Below are positions 13,701-23,146 of a stretch of DNA of 64,000 bases, one piece after another. Source of the stretch: Diplonema papillatum (lineage: Eukaryota > Euglenozoa > Diplonemea > Diplonemida > Diplonemidae); NCBI GenBank assembly GCA_030068145.1, contig JAPJBO010000221.1, positions 1 through 64,000 of the forward strand, in the 5' to 3' direction. How positions within the stretch are numbered: the first letter of the stretch is position 1; each line of letters begins with the position of its first letter. Position numbers and translations under genes: made by a program. The notes beneath the pieces were generated by a model. The model worked only from the letters and a program-made list of their open reading frames with translations, was not told the DNA's origin and did no database searches.

Positions 13701-16700
13701 CGCAGTCGTTGGGTGGTATTGACAAGGGGTTTCATCGGACACTCGGATGAGCTTCGTTACTTCACTGGAGGCCCGCTTGGCTGCCTTCGAGTTGCGTTTC
13801 CGCGTTGGTGTTGTTGCTTCGCTTTTGGACTCCTTCTTCGACTTCGCACGGTCCCAACGTCCTGGTCTGCCCTTGGTGCACGTCTTGCGCTCAGTCTGCG
13901 CAGTTCGTCTCTCCTGCTTGACTTCGTGATTCCATCGAGCCTGCTTGCGCTCCCATCCCGACGGGTAATGCGTCTGCGGTCGAAAACTGCCATTCAGTGT
14001 TGCAGCTTTGCGGAGCCCAGCCTGCGGTACGGCTCGCACCTTGTCGCCGGCCTACTTCGCCGTCTGCTCTCGTGCGGCGGCTTCGTAGGCGCGCATCACA
14101 GCTTCAAACGCCTGCTGGTTTGCTATTTGTGGTCTCTTGTTGAGTCCGGCCATGTTCCCGCCTCCGAGAGACGTCAGGACGTTGACTTGCATCTCAAGCG
14201 CCGGGTGAATCGGCGTCTGCACGATACTCGTCAGCCGTCGCATCGCGCTCTTCATCGCGTACGATTTCGCGGTCGCCGAGTCCCGATACTCGGCTGTCGC
14301 TCGTCTCTGAACCTCATCCATCGCGTGATTCGATAGAGCATCGGCGTCTTCTTGTTGCGTCAGTGGGGAGTCATTTGCATGCAAATGAGTACCACACTAT
14401 CTCGCAATAGCTCGCATATATTAAATTTAGCGCAGTTAGTACTTGAGCCTTTAGGCATTCGGTGCGGGCCAGTTCCAGGCGATAGGGTGTTCGCCGAGCG
14501 CTCGGTAGGCACCTTGTCCTCGGTGACATGGAGTTTCTGCTCCGGCTTGGGGGTGGTGACTTCGTCATTGCCGGGGATGCAGGAGAGCTTCCGGGGAGCA
14601 AAGATATCCTCTGCCTGACGTTCTCGTACCTGGACACGATGGAGCAGAGATGGAGGATGCGGCTTGTGTTTGCAGCACTTGTGCGGCAGAAGGATCCAGC
14701 AACGACAACCAAGTATCTCCAGTACGTGCTGGATTACTTTCAGAAGCTGCAAGAGTCGCTCCTTGCCTTGGGGTTCGATCTCCCTGGCGATGCACTGCTC
14801 CCAAGGATGAAAAAGGTGGTTACAGACAGAGGCCTCTTCACGACGGCTAGTGAGTGTACGCCTGTGGGGCCGTTGACGAGGTCATCATGGAGCCCGTGCA
14901 TCGCCTGCACCTTGCTGACAAAGCCGTCCAAAAATGTCTGGCTACCGACCTTCCTTTCAAGGAAGGTCGGTCGCCAGACAAGGACCTTTGCGATCACTTA
15001 GCGCTTCTTCATCATTCATCATCCCGTCTTGCTAGGCTGCTCACAGTCGCTCGAAGATCTTTCTGTCCCTTTTCGCCACCAACCCGCCTGCAGTCCCCGT
15101 GCTCGCTGCCATGATTTAGAACATCTTCATCTCGAGAGCTTCCGGTTTCATATGCACATCGCCCACTTGCCTGCGGTTTCCGTCCCTCGTATGCTTATGC
15201 TTGGCACGTCTTGGGCCAGACAGTGGTCAACATGGTCGCCCATGGGCCAGTCAGGGGTCCACCAGTGGTCGAACCCAAAATACTAGTGTCAATCTCGATC
15301 ACACTCTACAACGCTCTACTACACTCTACTACACTCTATTACGCGATGCAGATTATCGCCACAGATTCTTTGCATTCTAATCCAAACGATTACGCTCGAT
15401 TACACTCCTTTACACTCGATTACGCGAAGAGATAACCGCGCCGTCGGCGATGCAGATTATCGCCACAGATTCTTTGCATTCTAATCCAAACGATTACACT
15501 CGATCAGGGGGTAGGTGAATTGGCTCAGATATAAGGTAATTACACCCGTTTATTATTGTGTTTTCTGTATGCTCAACAGCGCCTTTTCTTTTTTTTCACT
15601 TCATCGGGCACTCACTGCTCGCCGCTTCATCACTTCATGCATTACTGCGCATAGCCACTTCATTGTCATGCCTACTGCACCATTCCACTGCTTCATTGTA
15701 CGGTATTTTCACCACTTTATGCGTTTCGGCAGCGCTTTATTGTACTGTGCCACCTGAAATTCCGAGATTCCGGACGAAATGCACACGAGAAAGGATCTGG
15801 GGCGGTGTCACTGCTCACCTACCAGTATGTTTGCCATAGCGACAGACCCGCCGCCTTAGTTTCGCCCGGTACACGAGACTAATCCAATACCAGGCATCAT
15901 CAGTCGTGCTCTTGGATTTCACCCTGTTGGGATAACAGGGTGGTGGCGCCGACCTGGCACGGGTTTTCTCGGCGTTTAGTCTGTGTAGTCATGTAGCACT
16001 TGGGCGGGCTACCGACCGGTTGATTTCAAACGGCTGGGTTTGCTCGCTTGTGGGGAGGTGTCGCAACTCACCTACCAAGACCCGCTGGGCGATGCGAATC
16101 CTGGTTGCTGCCCCTAGTGGTGGAATGGGTGTGGCATCTTTCTTCCGTGAGTTCACAGGAGTAAAGTTTGAATGCTCTGAGTGCTGTAAATGTGCCGTGA
16201 AACCCGTTCGGCGCTTCACTCAGTGGAGGCCCTACCCCTTGATCTTGATGAGACGTTGGTCTGCGCCTTGGAGACATTCGATCTGGACTAACAAGTGGAC
16301 CAGTAACCGTCAGGTAGACTGCCATGGTGAACCAAGCGTACGTGCTAGGCATTGTTTGGTGTTATGGTGCCACAGACTACGGCTTGTGTTGCGCTCAAGA
16401 TGGCAGTGTTTACCTAGCTTGTGTGTTTCGTAGTTACTGCATACCCCGTACTTAGGCCAAACGACCTCTGCTCTCGTTACCATGTCGCGAATCAGAGAGT
16501 GAACAGCTTGGTCGTGCAGAACAGGTTCGGGAATGGTTAGGCCCATTCTACCCTCTGTCTTCCAGGTCTCTGTCCAGTAGTTGTAGTGCGCAAGTATCGC
16601 CTCGTAGAATTCGGTTGTCGTGGGCTGGACGATTGCTGGGTTGTATTCATAGGTGTCATAGATGATCTGCTTCGACATCTGCCCATTCAAAATGCGGGCG

Positions 16701-17338
16701 AATCGGAAGAAGACTTGCTGCTCGTGGTTGCCTTTGTTATCGTCTACCGCTACCGCTGTCATCTCCCAGCGAAGACTGGCATTGCAGACATACACAAAAT
16801 GTACAACAAGAAGAGAGCCGCCGATCAAGCCTTCTGATACCTTCATTGTCGCTGGATTCCACTCCCCAGGAGCAACTGCACCGATGACAGTGGGAGGCCT
16901 GGGGTACCCTGCCCATAGTCCCACATCACCCATGTGGTCGAATACTGCCTGGAGGGTAGTCTGACGCGATGACACGAAAGTATGCTGTCCACCATATCCG
17001 TTGCCTGAACCAAACCCGATTTCTATTGGTAAGAAGGCATTCAAAACCTCTTCAAAGCTGGGGTCACCGTTTTCGAGAAGCTTCTTGCCAAGAATATCGG
17101 ATGGTGAGGTGAACACATCTGTTTTGTTCAGCCCACCATAAGTCGGTTGCATATTCTGGGCATACACTCGCTTTGGTAGCACGAGGCCGTCGTTCGGGCC
17201 TCCTACAATTTGCAAACTTCCATTTAGGTTTATCAGATCTTCACACACAACACCATTTGACACCTGCCCGACTTCTACCAACCCACTTGGGCAAGCTGCA
17301 AGTGAGCCAATTCCGTGCAGCAGCAGCACAGACAGCAT
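4766..17338 (-). CDS. Secreted six-hairpin glycosidase-like protein, 7 exons, 911 aa
   Basis: Exons (minus strand, 5' to 3'): 17338-16445, 10133-9901, 9294-8885, 7422-7096, 6517-6096, 5412-5275, 5077-4766. All joins keep phase and total 2736 nt. Donors are GTATGC in four of six introns; the others are GTGTAA and GTGGGT. The N-terminus (MLSVLLLHGIGSLAAC) looks like a signal peptide, and NxS/T sites suggest a glycosylated secreted product. The middle has motifs typical of an alpha/alpha helical-hairpin barrel: DPHNNGFPE, NYRGMEMALQGRI, then YGMPIGNDEADLF and LPFYSIAAEAIRGLLEIG. The C-terminal third (HGWGYGLLQNDMVPEY, PSQVSVPLFLKW) looks beta-rich. I do not recognise the exact family, so the substrate is unknown. 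Intron 1 is 6.3 kb and full of repeats. The last intron is flanked on both sides by ATTGAGGT. The start is the first ATG ahead of the signal-like segment. The gene itself is well supported; the glycosidase call is only structural inference. Confidence 0.75.
7752..8110 (+). mobile_element. tRNA-derived SINE-like element, internally deleted copy
   Basis: Contains a pol III B-box-like GGGTTCGAACCCC at 7924-7936 and a weak A-box-like stretch near 7897. It is an inverted relative of 30950-32312. Shared blocks are 7752-7810 (matching 32255-32312 reversed), the segment starting GTGTATTGTTTTTGGACTGG, and the block from the B box to GCGTTTCGGGGTCT. About 930 bp between 31320 and 32255 have no counterpart here. 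It lies in the third intron of the glycosidase-like gene (7423-8884). Confidence 0.65.
8105..8625. repeat. 16-bp tandem repeat CCCGAACTTTGCTTCG, about 31 copies
   Basis: Near-continuous copies of CCCGAACTTTGCTTCG with variants (CCAGAACTTTGCTTCA, CCCGAACTTAGCTTCG). It directly follows the SINE-like element in the same intron, so it may have grown from the element's tail. The 246-aa plus-strand ORF over it is a translated repeat. Confidence 0.95.
9621..9815. mobile_element. Short copy of the TTCATCGGACACTCGGATGA transposon family
   Basis: Shares with 13613-14418 the left part (from AGCCGATGTCTCTCATCTC through TTCATCGGACACTCGGATGA to GCTTCGTTACTTCA) and the right end (TGGGGAGTCATTTGCATGCA, then ACCACACTA). 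The roughly 600 bp between these blocks in the long copy is missing. It sits in the intron between the second and third glycosidase-like exons. Confidence 0.7.
10274..10295 (+). repeat. Direct repeat, left copy
   Basis: A 22-bp sequence beginning CCAGTAACCGCCAGGTAGAC recurs at 16300-16321 in the same orientation with one mismatch. The two copies lie just inside the ends of the 6.3-kb intron and bracket about 6 kb of repeat-rich DNA. Confidence 0.75.
10408..10453. repeat. 46-bp imperfect palindrome
   Basis: AGCTATTTTCCCTTTATCC reads back as GGATATAAGGGAAAATAGCT around a CTAACTAG centre. The related motif TATATCCCTA recurs at about 10399 and, as the perfect palindrome ATATCCCTAATTAGGGATAT, near 13171, suggesting small element ends. 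Confidence 0.7.
10555..10628. repeat. GTTTCC hexamer array with inverted GGAAAC copies
   Basis: Four or more tandem GTTTCC units are flanked by GGAAACGTTTCC, GGAAACGGCGTTTCC and GGGAAACGG, giving overlapping hairpins inside the glycosidase-like intron 1. Confidence 0.8.
10905..11012. repeat. Nested inverted repeat (fold-back)
   Basis: Outer arms CCTCAGAAGCTGGAGTTAAAG and the reversed CTTTAGCTCCAACTTCTGGGG enclose an inner perfect hairpin, AAAAGCGGGTG / CACCCGCTTTT with an ACA loop. It resembles a small MITE or fold-back insertion. Confidence 0.6.
11452..11535. repeat. Inverted repeat with TACGAAACGTGT arms
   Basis: TACGAAACGTGT at the left pairs with ACACGTTTCGTA at the right, with further AAATGTTTCTTA/TTAAGAAACAC pairing inside, separated by about 50 bp. 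It lies in glycosidase-like intron 1. Confidence 0.6.
12283..13035. mobile_element. Fold-back element enclosing three ~205-bp repeats
   Basis: The left end (CCTGGGGCAGTGTTGGGAG, GAGCCAGCTC) is inverted at the right end (AGCTGGGAGCCACCGCCAAC, ACTGCCTGGG). Between them are three diverged direct repeats, anchored by TCTTCATC(A/G)GAGC at about 12451, 12649 and 12861. Each carries GAAAAAGGTCTGCT and a GATTCCCGTCCTTCTCG-like block. I see no transposase, so it is probably non-autonomous. Confidence 0.6.
13168..13318. mobile_element. MITE-like element with CCAATTCACC ends and CGATTACACT array
   Basis: Starts with the palindrome ATATCCCTAATTAGGGATAT, then TGAGCCAATTCACCTA, then several CGATTACACT/CGATTACGC decamers, and ends GGGTGAATTGGGGGG. 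The ends are inverted (CCAATTCACC / GGTGAATTGG). The same end and decamers recur at 15290-15545. Confidence 0.55.
13551..14418. mobile_element. Long copy of the TTCATCGGACACTCGGATGA transposon family
   Basis: The best-preserved of three copies (others 9621-9815 and 32526-32756). It carries GACGCTAGCGTC, TTCATCGGACACTCGGATGA and, at the right end, TGGGGAGTCATTTGCATGCA. Both borders contain a version of TATCTCGCA(T/A)TAGCTCG near a CTTCTTGTTGCGT block. ORFs of 110-207 aa exist on both strands, but no transposase motif is recognisable, so it may be non-autonomous. Confidence 0.65.
14528..15001 (+). CDS. Unrecognised plus-strand ORF inside repeat-rich intron (157 aa)
   Basis: An ATG-started ORF with reasonable amino-acid composition, for example TTTKYLQYVLDYFQKLQESL and LPGDALLPRMKKVVTDRGLF. 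It runs opposite to the host gene whose intron it occupies. Its 3' end reads through a near-perfect 46-bp hairpin at about 14934-14981 (arms TGTCTGGCNACCGACCTTCC), so the true 3' boundary is doubtful. It could be a transposon-carried gene fragment or chance. No family recognised. Confidence 0.25.
   Translation: MEFLLRLGGGDFVIAGDAGELPGSKDILCLTFSYLDTMEQRWRMRLVFAALVRQKDPATTTKYLQYVLDYFQKLQESLLALGFDLPGDALLPRMKKVVTDRGLFTTASECTPVGPLTRSSWSPCIACTLLTKPSKNVWLPTFLSRKVGRQTRTFAIT
15285..15545. repeat. CGATTACACT decamer repeats with duplicated block and MITE end
   Basis: CTCTACTACA and CGATTACACT repeats surround two direct copies of a block starting GATGCAGATTATCGCCACAG (about 15346 and 15450). The right border, GGTGAATTGGCTCAGATATA, is the inverse of the left border at 13168-13215, so the two could be opposite ends of one larger element or two related MITEs. 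Confidence 0.6.
16300..16321 (+). repeat. Direct repeat, right copy
   Basis: Matches 10274-10295 in 21 of 22 positions, same orientation. It lies about 120 bp upstream, on the plus strand, of the donor of glycosidase-like intron 1. Confidence 0.75.
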
Positions 17339-18078
17339 TGTAGCTTGGTAACTTGCCCCTCGCTTCCCCCTCCCGGGTTGCTGTGTTTGTGTGCATGAAT
17401 AAAGTCGTACCTGTTGTCGCCGTTCATTTTCGCTCGCAAGTTTGGCCCTTTCTTATGCACACCAGCTGGTTTCTCCTAGATGAACAGAAAGGGGATGTGG
17501 ACAGGCGGGTTGGTTGTCTGTTCCTCTCTGATGCCCATTATTACCCCGCTTATTTTGGTTAGTGCTCATATCTGCGGAGCGCTTTGACATGTTGAGCAGA
17601 GTCTCCCTTTACCGGGACCACTGTCAGACGAGTGAGTGGCATCATGACACTGCAAGACTCTATGCAGCAAACCTGCTACTGCAACAAAAATGCAAGAAGA
17701 GAAAAGTCAAGTTGCAGTAAACCTGCGTCAGAATCTGCAATCGTGTACCCAGCAAACGGAAATTGGTGCGGATAATCCTTCCTGTTTGAGAAATACGCTG
17801 TTCGAGCCGAGAAAAGGAAAAGAGGGACCTGAAAAAAGCTATCAGGAAAAAATGAAGGCGAGGAACAGATTAGCGATGCACTGGCTCTGCAGGAGCAGAG
17901 TTGGATAGCAGAAGTGCGGTGCAATGCCCCTGAAGCGATGAAGGGTTTTAAAACAAATTGTATGGTCATGATTCAGCCTCAGAAGGGGGACAGCAAAACC
18001 AGTACGCCAATACATGATTAAAAATCGCAAAGTGCTGATACATGAGTCATTCACTCATGTGTGAAGAAACACTTTTCA
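17339..18078. other. Intergenic spacer between P5CS and the glycosidase-like gene
   Basis: About 740 bp from the P5CS stop to the next start codon. No convincing ORF, RNA gene or repeat was seen; a promoter for the glycosidase-like gene, if it has its own, would lie here. Confidence 0.5.
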
Positions 18079-21000
18079 TCACGCAGAAGCTGCTTTGGGG
18101 GTGTCCTTCTTGCCTTTGGGTTCCTTTTCAACCTTTTCTGGCTTTTCAATTTGTAGCTTGTCTACAGGTTCTGGAAGATTGCTGTGCACATATCGCCACT
18201 TGTTCTCCTGCTCTTGTTGCGCCGTGTGGCATGAGTCTGAGGTAACAACCTGCAGTAGTGTGTTTGAGGGTTGCAGATCAAATGAAAGGTTAGCTTCTAC
18301 ATCTGTTTAACAGTGGCTGGTATTTGATCGCCATAAGTATCTATGCAAGAGTTTGATATTGTCTCCAAGGCAATTTTTTAAGGCTGTCCCGTTCTTTCGA
18401 CTCCAAGCATGCACAGATACACCGGTCTCTACAAGTGATTGCTGCTGCCGGCACTTTAAGTGGCTAGAGAAACAGGAGACACCTTCAAATAGCAAAGCAG
18501 CCAACCTTCATGTGCACTGCTACTCACAGCAGGGTGCTCAAAGTGAAGAAGTCTAACAGTTTAACCCCCAGGTTTTTAACCCTATGGACTCATTGTAACG
18601 AAAGATACATACATAACGAGACGTCAGCAGACCCTTGATGCCCACAGGACCACGAGCATACAAACGCTTTGTGGTAACACCTGTTTCGGCACCCATGCCC
18701 AACCTGTACCCATCAGCAAACCGTGTAGATGCATTCTTCAACACAACTGCAGAGTCAACATTCGACAAGAACACATCTGCTGCTGCGGTGTCCTCTGTAA
18801 CAATACTGTCAGCAATACCTGAGCCCGTCTTGTTGATGTGGTCAGTAGCTTCAGTGACGTCAGACACGATTTCGATGGTAGCATGTTCTCCATCACCGGA
18901 GGTGGCAGCCTCTGAGGGTGGTGCAAGACCCAGGTGTGACGACGCACGTGGGCCACCAAATAGCTTGATTTTTGCATCTGTCATAGCACGTACAATCTCG
19001 AGCAGTCTACCATCATGAGCAAGATCTTGATGGATGAGAAGTGTATCCAGTGTGTTGTATGACACAGTGCTTGGGCTGTGTGCATGACATCCTGGCCCAC
19101 CACGGAAAAGCTTCGAATCCAGGACTACCCCAATGGCCTTGTCAAGCTCGGCTTTTGTATCAACATACACATGGCACACTGCTTCAGAAGTTCCAAGGAC
19201 AGGGATGTTCGTCATGTTCTGGAGTTTACTTGCCAGGGATGGTGCGCTGTGAGTTTGTGTGTGCTAAGAAGCCTGAGCCGCAAACAGATGGAACAGAACT
19301 GGAATAGACTCATCAATAAGAGGTGGAACTGGCCGGGTTTGCGGGCAGCCCTTCTGGGCCTGATGCCATTTTCCAGATGTTGAAGCCCACCTATAGTCTC
19401 AATAAGCGGTGGAACTGGCCGGGTTTGCGGGCAGCCCTTCTGGGCCTGATGCCATTTTCCAGATGTTGAAGCCCACCTATAGTCTCAATAAGCGGTGGAA
19501 CTGGCCGGGTTTGCGGGCAGCCCTTCTGGGACTGATGCCATTTTCGTTGAAGTCTCAAGTAAGCCAACAAAGACCGCAGTAGCAGGCCTGTCTCAGCCTT
19601 CTGTTGTAAAAAGAGCATACCCACGGGGCACAATGACGTCGATCAAATGTTCTTTTTGAGAAACCAGCCTTGTCAGATCAACCTCGTCACCAACAAGTTG
19701 GATCTGTTGTGTGAGAGTGGAGTTGCTTGGTGGGTGGGTTACAGTGGGTGCAGGTAAGGCATTCCAGGAACCAGCCAGTTTGTTCACTGTTCACCGACTT
19801 CTTGTTGTAGTTACTGCACTTGTTCACTGTTCACCGGCCTCCTCAGGAAGCCAGTGCGGACAGCTGTGTGTAGCCACGTCCCCAATGAACACCGTGGCTC
19901 GTCAATTCTTACCTTCGTGAGAGAGAAAAAGCATCGGGTATGGTTTTGTCTTCCTTCCTGTGCGAAGTGTTGTTAGTACACACCGCATCACCTGGCCAAT
20001 CAGCCCCAAGAGCACCTGCTACAACATCGAACAAAGCTTCAAACGTGTGGCGTCCGTAGCCTCCAACTGTGTGAATGAATTTGGTTGCATCAATTTGCCC
20101 TGAGCGTTCGGTGGCTGTAGACGAAAGAGCACACGGCGCCCGTGTGAGACGGCAAGCTCAGGGGGGTGTTGCAAGAACGTGCTGGAATGGATATGTGCTC
20201 AACACCCTCAACACGACACTACTCCCCCGTCTGCGCTATCAGTGCGTGTAAGTCGATCTTTGAGTGCGTGAGCCCCTCCGAAGAAAGGTCTATCACACTA
20301 GTTCCAGGCTACTTAGCCCGGGTCTCTGGGTCGCGTCCTTCTTCTCTTGGTCGCCTGGTCTTGCGCCATCAGTGCGGAACCTATTCGAGGACTTTAGGAC
20401 GTACATCCCCGTACAGGATGAGGCGTGGGGTGAGCTTCGATGGAGCATCAAGTCCCACCTAAATTGTACACAGGCTGACTGGCACAAAACGGTCGCGAAA
20501 GAATTGGCTTGCCGATGTTCAGAATACCCCCGCTCGGCGGGATCCGAACCCTGCACCTGTAGGCCAGGCGAGAAACCCCCACGTGAGGTCAGGAATGTCA
20601 AGTGCTGTCAAGTCAAGGGCCACACAACTGCGGTCAGGCGAAAAGATCCACCCAAGTCCGCTTGGCAAAACCACCCCAATAGTATCAATAAAACGTACAG
20701 AAATGTCCTAGATAGGGGGATGCCCAATGTGGGCCCGCGGCTTAGAGAAGCGGGATAGCTTGCTAGAGAGCAAAATATGGTAATTTCGCATTTACCGAAC
20801 CGCTACAGAGTCTAAACTCGGAAAACTGCAGTTTGAAAGACATACTGTCGTAGAAGATGAGTGCATTGCCAGTTCTCAGAGCAAGAGCAACGATTTGCGG
20901 AAAAACTTCGGGTGCCTCGCAAACTGCCAGAATCACACCAACAGATGATGTCTTGCGCTCAAGAATCAAGCCATCCGCGATGAGGCGTCGTTCAATAACA

Positions 21001-22109
21001 TTTCCAATCGGGTCATTTTGACCAGCAAGCATTTCACAGCCATCGGCAAGGGCTTCAACCTTTTCGACCGAGAGACGGAGCTTGGCAGCCTGTTCATCAG
21101 TCGCAGCAGATTTCAGATCGACTTCATTTGCAGTGAGAATGGCAGAGATGTTACGGTTTTCCCGCAGAGCGGCTGCAACTTTGTTTAAAACTTTGGTGCG
21201 GGTATCACCAACAATTTTGCTCAGGGGCACGATGCAATTCTTTGCCTTCACGGCTGTCTGTCGAGGTGTCAGAGCTTGCATCTCCCATTTTTCTGTGAAC
21301 ACAGTCCCAAGAACTTCACCATTGAAAAGGCGCTCGATCATGTTCCTCTCAAATCCAGATGCTACAACGACATCTACACCCCGCTGGCTGGCAAGCTGAG
21401 CGGCACGGATTTTAGATTCCATTCCTCCTCGACCTCGGCTGCTTTTTTCTCCAAAGCGAATGGTGTCAATTGCAGGCGAGTGGTAATCAAGAAGATGGCC
21501 GCCTTTTTCTCCTGGAGGCGCTGTGTAGACACCGTCTATGTCAGTAAGCAGCAGCAAGAGCTGAGCTCGAAACTCTGTGGCCAGCTTCGCAGACAATGAG
21601 TCATTGTCCTGAAACCACATTGGTGCGTTGTCGAGCTTCTGGTTGGTGACATCGTTCTCGTTGAGGACTGGAATGATGCTGCACTTCAGCAACTCATCAA
21701 TGGTATTCGAAAATGTTTTGATGTGCGAAGCTGAGCTCAAGTCAGCATGTGTGAGTAGGACATTGCCAACCATCATATCAAATTGTGCGAACATCTGTTC
21801 GTACAACGCCATAAATGCCGCCTGACCTGCAGATGCAGCAGCTCGCTGAGTGATTGGCTCCAACTTGTCCACCTGCAAGAAACTGCGGGACAATCTTCTC
21901 TGGAAATCCAAACGCCGTCTCCCAACAGCAACAGCACCACTGCTCACAAGGACCACTTCTTTTCCCTCCTGTGACACAAGGCGTGCAATCTGCTCAACGA
22001 TGTGACCAATTCTGCCGATGGACAACCGACCATCTTCGTTGGTCAGTACATTGCTGCCGACTTTGATCATAACCCGCTTTGCATCTTTGAAAGTTTTTCT
22101 GACATTCAT
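18079..22109 (-). CDS. P5CS: Delta-1-pyrroline-5-carboxylate synthase (glutamate 5-kinase + GPR), 5 exons, 760 aa
   Basis: Bifunctional proline-pathway enzyme: ATP-dependent glutamate phosphorylation, then NADPH-dependent reduction to glutamate semialdehyde. Exons: 22109-20846, 20114-19984, 19703-19621, 19246-18613, 18249-18079; every phase matches, and 760 aa fits the family. The kinase half shows KVGSNVLTNEDGRL, LVSSGAVAVGRRRL and NENDVTNQKLDN. The reductase half shows DEVDLTRLVSQKEHLIDVIV, PVLGTSEAVCHVYVD, DSIVTEDTAAADVFLSNVDS and RLGMGAETGVTTKRLYARGP, ending in a WRYVHSNLPEP-type tail plus a Lys-rich extension. Oddity: where the family has the catalytic Cys (xCNxxETLL) this protein reads SYNTLDTLL, so Cys is Tyr; the nearest upstream Cys is in GGPGCHAHSP. 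A linker (TERSGQIDATKFIHTVGG) replaces the usual LKGGKEA loop. Intron 3 holds an 86-bp tandem repeat. The family call is very secure. Confidence 0.93.
19322..19560. repeat. 86-bp tandem repeat in P5CS intron 3 (~2.7 copies)
   Basis: Units start with GGTGGAACTGGCCGGGTTTG at 19322, 19408 and 19494, an exact 86-bp period. The first two copies are almost identical and the third breaks off after TGATGCCATTTTC. The array lies wholly within the intron 19247-19620. Confidence 0.95.
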
Positions 22110-22351
22110 TTGTCAGTCAGTCAGTTGTGGGGAGGAACCTGTGTTTTGCTTTCTGTGAATATTAGAAGCTGACCGAAGAAACGGTGATGTCCAGTCGGGT
22201 TTGTGGGTGTGCTCAGGGACAAAACCTTCAGCAAAGAACACTGAGGAAGTGGAGGTGCTATGCTTGGAGCCGACCAGCCTGCAAAGACTCGAAAGGCCGA
22301 AGTGTTGGCAGAAAAGTGGTACACTTCAGGAGAGGAGCATCTGTAAGAGCA

Positions 22352-23146
22352 CTAAGGAACACGGTGCAAATGGAACTTTTGCACGTCCGAATCCAAAGAT
22401 TCTTCAGACAGCTGTGCTGTGGCAAGTACCTGGTCTTGGGGTAACCTGAAACAATTCAGTGCCAATTGGCAGGCAAATGCAAGGTGTTTGTCAAGCTGGT
22501 GAGTGAGAGGCCAGAGTTGCAGGAGTCGACGTGCAGCGGTCTGCCCATGCAGAGCATACATGAACAAACCTGCAAACCATGTTTGGTTTGTAGGGTACAC
22601 CGAGATATTCGGAAGGCTCTGATTGGTGTGATAGCCCCCATGGTATGCCAGGTACACAAGGTCCCAGGTTGGTGGTAGGGAGCTGAGAACAGTTTGAAAC
22701 CTTTCGACCACATGGGGATGCACCCATGTTAGATCGTCTTCAAGAATGATCACCGGGTTCGAAATGCCCGATGCGACAACAATTCGCCATGTTTTCCGAT
22801 GAGACAGGGCACAGCCCACTACCCCTTTTGTCATGCTGTCGTGAAAAACCAAGAGTTTCCCCATCTCGTTGTGTGTGATCGTGGGAGTGTCACCAAGTTT
22901 ATCTGAATCGTGAACAGCAGCCTTACACTGCTGCTGGCTCAGCTGGTTTCCATCAACTCCGAGAACACGTTGAATGTGACTGTTTGTGAAAGCGGGCAGT
23001 ATCGTAGTCAACATCTTGTGTGCTCTATCTGAGCGGCGGGCTAAGTTTATCCACAAAACATCTGGTGGAGGGTCGGCTCTTTCTGTCAGCAAAACATCAG
23101 CAAACGGGATCGCAGCAACAACCATCACTTGTACGAGCAACCACAT
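22352..23146 (-). CDS. GT25-family glycosyltransferase with signal peptide (264 aa)
   Basis: Intronless. A hydrophobic N-terminus (MWLLVQVMVVAAIPFADVLL) suggests entry into the ER/Golgi. Three hallmarks of GT25 (LPS/collagen beta-galactosyltransferase-like) enzymes follow in order: VLWINLARRSDRAHKM near residue 30, VVGCALSHRKTWRIVVASG near 110, and the metal-binding VIILEDDLTW near 132. Later come WDLVYLAYHGG and a Tyr/Phe-rich acceptor-side segment. The product probably transfers a sugar from a nucleotide donor to a glycan or hydroxylated protein side chain; donor and acceptor cannot be read. It starts 242 bp upstream of the P5CS ATG in the same direction. The start is the first ATG before the signal segment. 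Confidence 0.85.
   Translation of the reverse strand: MWLLVQVMVVAAIPFADVLLTERADPPPDVLWINLARRSDRAHKMLTTILPAFTNSHIQRVLGVDGNQLSQQQCKAAVHDSDKLGDTPTITHNEMGKLLVFHDSMTKGVVGCALSHRKTWRIVVASGISNPVIILEDDLTWVHPHVVERFQTVLSSLPPTWDLVYLAYHGGYHTNQSLPNISVYPTNQTWFAGLFMYALHGQTAARRLLQLWPLTHQLDKHLAFACQLALNCFRLPQDQVLATAQLSEESLDSDVQKFHLHRVP

Noticed and set aside
13713-14336. 207-aa plus-strand ORF
   Set aside because: Lies inside the transposon copy, Leu/Arg/Cys-rich, no motif; the opposite strand is equally open, as expected of GC-rich repeat DNA.
20515-20580. Possible tRNA or SINE head on the minus strand in P5CS intron 1
   Set aside because: Contains GGGTTCGGATCCC, a good B box, but no A box at the right distance; too little to call.
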